Shown: piece by piece, positions 5,414-7,966 of the stretch
Layout: each line of letters opens with the position of its first letter
Numbering within the stretch: the first letter of the stretch is position 1
Source of the DNA: Treponema sp. UBA937
Lineage (GTDB): Bacteria > Spirochaetota > Spirochaetia > Treponematales > Breznakiellaceae
Length of the DNA: 7,966 nucleotides
Assembly: GCA_002293455.1 (NCBI GenBank)
Contig: DBDH01000096.1
Span: 5,080-13,045, forward strand
Reading direction: 5' to 3'
Notes under the pieces: generated by a model
What the model saw: the letters and a program-made list of their open reading frames with translations, nothing else
The model's database searches: none
Told to the model about the DNA's origin: nothing
Position numbers and translations under genes: made by a program

Positions 5414-6892
5414 CTAATGTTGATTCAGCGCCCTTTCAACCGTGCGCAAGTCAGATGAAAGCTGCCTGTTGCCGGGAAATTCCTGTAACGCGTTTTGTAT
5501 AAACCGATGGGCCTCTTCGTAGTTACGGGCGTTGAACAAAGAAGCGAATTGGTTGTGCAAATCAACCACCTGATTGTTTTTATAAACCCTCAGCGCGTTT
5601 TGCAATTGAGACTGACTGCCGTATGTGTTGATGGCGTTTTCTGTATAAACGGCGGCCTCTTGCCAGCCGGAACTTTTTGAACGCCGTTCGGCTTCTTTTA
5701 ATATTACAAAGGTACGAAGTTCCAAAATCCTCGCGTTGGAGATTAATCCCTGCCTTTCTATAAGAGCAATTTTTTCCAAAGCCCGTTCGGCTTCTTCCGC
5801 GCCGGATGCCTGGGTGCTTAACTGCGCGAGTTCGGATTCCGTTACCATCATTTCCAGGCTGGTATAATGTTCCGCACTCAAGCGGGAGGCTTCCGTATCA
5901 AGAAAAATTCTGGCATCAGCAATTTGTTTCGTTTGGATCATCTTTAAAAGACGATTATTCATCGCGGCAAAAATAAAATCCTGCCAACGATTATCGGGAT
6001 AACGGCTTTCGGCGGTATCCGCCCACGCTAAGGCTTCCTCATTTTTGCCGGCTTGGATCAAGGACGCGCCGTAATTAAAAACACGATCCGTCACATCTTT
6101 GTAAGGATCGGTGAAAAAAGGAGAATCGGAAGGATTTAGTCTCATAGAAAGCAGAGCGGCTTTGTCAACGGCAATCCCCACGGCATCGGCAAAAAAGCCC
6201 CTCGATTCCAAATCGGCAATCCTGTTCGACAGAATAATCGATACAAGCTCTAATTGTGATATAGAACTTCTGTCGCGGTAATTCCGGGGCGCGACGTAGG
6301 CAAATCCTGTAGTGTTGCCAAAACCATCGTGAAAATCTTTTTTGCTTCCCGGATCGTAACCGTAAGCGGTTGTGGTTTCCACATCCACAAGTTCTGTCCC
6401 GGTATTCACTTGAACGAACGCATGATCCTTCGTAAGAACGCCGTTCGATGCAAGCCCGATGCTGGATGCCAGAATCGTGTACAACACAGCCGATGAAACG
6501 CAATTGTATCGTCCACTTGAAACCAATACATCGAGCCTGGTCTGTCTTTCGGAATAATTTTTCAGGAAATTCCGGTACAGGTAATCAAGAAGATATTCGC
6601 CCTGGTCTTCTTTGGACGGAGGCATATCTTCCGACTCAGCCAACGTTTCTCCGGATGAAATAATGGCGGCTCTTGCTTCGCTTCCTTCGTTCCGGTTTAC
6701 AAAATCCGCACCGGAAGCCCAAAGCGCCATATCAAGAATCTCATGCCAGAGATATTCCCGGCTGCTCCCAATCTTCGCGAATTCAAAGGCCCTGGCATCG
6801 GGCTCAAGCCTTGGCTGACCGATATTGCTTTGGCCGTACAAAAAACCGCAAAAAAGGAAAAAGGATATGATGATAAAAAAGACTTGTTTCAT
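5414..6892 (-). CDS. Exported transglutaminase-like protein with helical repeat C-terminus
   Basis: This 492-aa protein begins with a signal peptide: MK, then a hydrophobic core FFIIISFFLFCGFLYG, with cleavage probably after G20. C15 is preceded by Phe, so a lipobox is unlikely. Residues 95-200 form a transglutaminase-like core: RYNCVSSAVLYTILA (C131 at a helix start), KDHAFVQVN (H157) and LVDVETT (D170). This is the Cys-His-Asp triad order of the superfamily, whose bacterial members are mostly papain-like hydrolases, peptidases or inactive binders. After the core, residues about 225-490 are helical with TPR-like pairs (GASLIQAGKNEEALAWADTA; FNARNYEEAHRFIQNALQEF). The combination suggests a periplasmic protein that processes or binds a peptide or protein partner. 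It has its own TATAAT 8 bases before the ATG and no Shine-Dalgarno, although ptb is only 40 bases upstream. I know no named gene for it. Confidence 0.82.
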   Translation of the reverse strand: MKQVFFIIISFFLFCGFLYGQSNIGQPRLEPDARAFEFAKIGSSREYLWHEILDMALWASGADFVNRNEGSEARAAIISSGETLAESEDMPPSKEDQGEYLLDYLYRNFLKNYSERQTRLDVLVSSGRYNCVSSAVLYTILASSIGLASNGVLTKDHAFVQVNTGTELVDVETTTAYGYDPGSKKDFHDGFGNTTGFAYVAPRNYRDRSSISQLELVSIILSNRIADLESRGFFADAVGIAVDKAALLSMRLNPSDSPFFTDPYKDVTDRVFNYGASLIQAGKNEEALAWADTAESRYPDNRWQDFIFAAMNNRLLKMIQTKQIADARIFLDTEASRLSAEHYTSLEMMVTESELAQLSTQASGAEEAERALEKIALIERQGLISNARILELRTFVILKEAERRSKSSGWQEAAVYTENAINTYGSQSQLQNALRVYKNNQVVDLHNQFASLFNARNYEEAHRFIQNALQEFPGNRQLSSDLRTVERALNQH

Positions 6893-6900
6893 CGTTATTC

Positions 6901-6906
6901 ATTATA
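6901..6906 (-). promoter_or_regulatory. Consensus -10 element just before the transglutaminase-like gene
   Basis: A perfect TATAAT (6906-6901) on the minus strand ends 8 bases before the ATG at 6892. The intervening GAATAACG contains no Shine-Dalgarno, so the mRNA would start at or next to the ATG. No good -35 is seen at 16-18 bases. The element lies in the 40-base gap after the ptb stop. Confidence 0.5.
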
Positions 6907-6932
6907 CCTTAAAACTGGATAAAAAACATTGT

Positions 6933-7862
6933 TTAACACGCACCGTTGTACCAAGATAAAATCCCTAAAGCAATCGACGCGAATTTTGTTTCGGGGCTGT
7001 CGGCGCGGCTCGTAAGAATTACCGGAACCCGCGTTCCAACGACGAGTCCCGCGGATTTTGCGCCCCCCATATACATCAAGGCTTTATAGAGAATGTTTCC
7101 CGTCTCAATCGACGGCACAATCAAAATATCAGCGTCGCCCGCGACAGGACTGTTAATCTTTTTCACCTTGATAGAATGTGCGCTCACCACATTATCGAAA
7201 GCGAGAGGGCCGTCGATGACGCAGCCGGGAAATTCTCCCCGGCGGTTCATCTGGGTAAGAACCGCGGCGTCAACGGTGCAGGGCATCTTTTCGGGATTGA
7301 CCATTTCAATCGCCGCCAAAAGTGCCGCTTTTGGCGTTTCAATCCCAATGTTGCGGGCTAAATTAACCGCGTTTTTGATAATCGCTTTTTTATCATTTAT
7401 GTCCGGAGCGATGATGATGGCCCCGTCAGAAAGCAGCATCAATTTATGATAATGCGGAGATTCAATAACGCTTACATGACTGATTATGCTGCCAAGATTG
7501 ATGCCCATGTCCTTGTTCAAAACCGCTTTCAGAAAAACGGCACTCTCAACAAAACCTTTCATGATCATATCGGCCTTATCGTCTTTTATAAGTGAAACCG
7601 CTTTTGCGGCAGAGCGGACTTTGTCCGCTTCGTGAATCACTTCAAACTGGTGCAGATCGATTTTCTGTCCGCGCGCGATTTTTTCTATTTTCTCTTGACT
7701 GCCGACAAGAATAATTTTTTTGAGACCAAATTCACGCGCTTTTGAAACAGCTTCCATGACGGCATCGTTCTCGGCACAAGCAACAACCAAACGGGGAGCT
7801 TCCCGATCTGCCGAAGATAATACGCTTTCGGTTTTTGAGATAAGTTCCTGAATCGTTTTCAT
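6933..7862 (-). CDS. ptb: Phosphate butyryltransferase
   Basis: This 309-aa protein is close to the usual length of about 300 for this family. It transfers the acyl group of butyryl-CoA (or branched-chain acyl-CoA) to phosphate, giving acyl-phosphate and CoA. A kinase (Buk) then converts acyl-phosphate to the acid and ATP. Recognisable phosphotransacylase blocks are PRLVVACAENDAVMEAV (23-39), ADMIMKGFVESAVFLKAVLN (97-116), NPEKMPCTVDAAVLTQMNRR (189-208), VIDGPLAFDNVVSAHS (215-230), DADILIVPSIETGNILYKAL (243-262) and VPVILTSRADSPETK (279-293). The pattern of the last three blocks favours Ptb over acetyl-specific Pta, though substrate preference is inferred. GGAG at 7872-7869, 6 bases before ATG, is a good ribosome site, and a consensus -10 lies upstream. 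Neither a butyrate kinase nor oxidoreductase genes are adjacent inside the window; the gene downstream is unrelated. Confidence 0.87.
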   Translation of the reverse strand: MKTIQELISKTESVLSSADREAPRLVVACAENDAVMEAVSKAREFGLKKIILVGSQEKIEKIARGQKIDLHQFEVIHEADKVRSAAKAVSLIKDDKADMIMKGFVESAVFLKAVLNKDMGINLGSIISHVSVIESPHYHKLMLLSDGAIIIAPDINDKKAIIKNAVNLARNIGIETPKAALLAAIEMVNPEKMPCTVDAAVLTQMNRRGEFPGCVIDGPLAFDNVVSAHSIKVKKINSPVAGDADILIVPSIETGNILYKALMYMGGAKSAGLVVGTRVPVILTSRADSPETKFASIALGILSWYNGAC

Positions 7863-7913
7863 CTTATGCTCCGTATTCTTACATTTTTTTAGAATCTTAA
7901 TCTTTAAGCATAG

Positions 7914-7941
7914 ATTATAACATGTTTAATCTAATCTTCAA
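7914..7941 (-). promoter_or_regulatory. ptb promoter with overlapping palindrome
   Basis: On the minus strand, TTGAAG (7941-7936, 4/6) and a perfect TATAAT (7919-7914) are 16 bases apart. Initiation would fall near 7907, leaving a leader of about 45 bases that contains the GGAG ribosome site. An imperfect palindrome with AACATGTT at its centre (7919-7926) and TTA/TAA arms abuts the upstream edge of the -10, a possible operator. Confidence 0.55.
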
Positions 7942-7947
7942 TAGAGT

Positions 7948-7965
7948 GAGCTTGTTGCAAAACTC
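7948..7965. repeat. Right copy of the inverted repeat found at both window ends
   Basis: GAGCTTGTTGCAAAACTC is the inverse of the left-end repeat at 3-20, with 16 of 18 positions matching and 13 perfect at the outer side (7953-7965). Only one base follows it in the window. It lies beyond the ptb promoter and belongs to no visible gene. Confidence 0.55.
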
Positions 7966-7966
7966 G

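Noticed and set aside
1..7966. A new defence, CRISPR, secretion or biosynthetic system spanning the window
   Set aside because: Each gene is independently explained or isolated. There are no spaced repeats, no nuclease, helicase or sensor modules, and no co-directional cluster beyond the PilZ-TPR pair and the decayed toxin-antitoxin pair.

Overview
The window looks like a chromosomal segment of a spirochaete, most likely a Treponema-type organism. This rests on the PilZ protein, whose sequence style I associate with treponemal homologues, on the tandem TPR gene next to it, and on several lineage-specific-looking exported or hypothetical proteins. The genus call is inference from protein recognition, not from a search. 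Base composition is mixed: the first 240 bases are about 30% G+C, while parts of the TPR gene exceed 70%.

Layout, left to right. (1) Positions 1-607 hold an AT-rich type II toxin-antitoxin module on the minus strand: an intact ribbon-helix-helix antitoxin and a broken MazF/PemK toxin. The toxin has an in-frame TAA and its C-terminus runs into a repeat at the window edge. (2) Positions 624-2589 are a two-gene minus-strand operon with overlapping ends: a PilZ (c-di-GMP-binding) protein followed by a TPR protein. (3) Positions 2666-3412 encode a metallophosphoesterase on the minus strand. It is divergent from (4) a plus-strand 195-aa protein of unknown function (3514-4101). (5) A plus-strand, membrane-anchored S33-type alpha/beta hydrolase follows at 4295-5389, behind a roughly 115-base leader with two possible hairpins. 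(6) Convergent to it, at 5414-6892 on the minus strand, is an exported protein with a transglutaminase-like Cys-His-Asp core and a helical repeat C-terminus. (7) Upstream of that on the minus strand is phosphate butyryltransferase (6933-7862).

The genes do not form one pathway. Likely roles are c-di-GMP signal response (PilZ/TPR), acyl-CoA to acyl-phosphate fermentation chemistry (Ptb), and envelope peptide or protein processing (the exported transglutaminase-like protein and the anchored S33 hydrolase). The toxin-antitoxin module is accessory and partly decayed.

Two window-scale patterns stand out. First, an 18-base sequence (16/18 identical) lies at both extreme ends in inverted orientation, which suggests that the segment is bounded by copies of the same mobile element or is a contig cut at repeats. 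Second, four minus-strand genes have a -10-like hexamer only 7-8 bases before their ATG and lack a usable Shine-Dalgarno, as expected for leaderless mRNAs, whereas three other genes have clear Shine-Dalgarno sites. I do not see a convincing new multi-gene system, CRISPR array, tRNA or rRNA.
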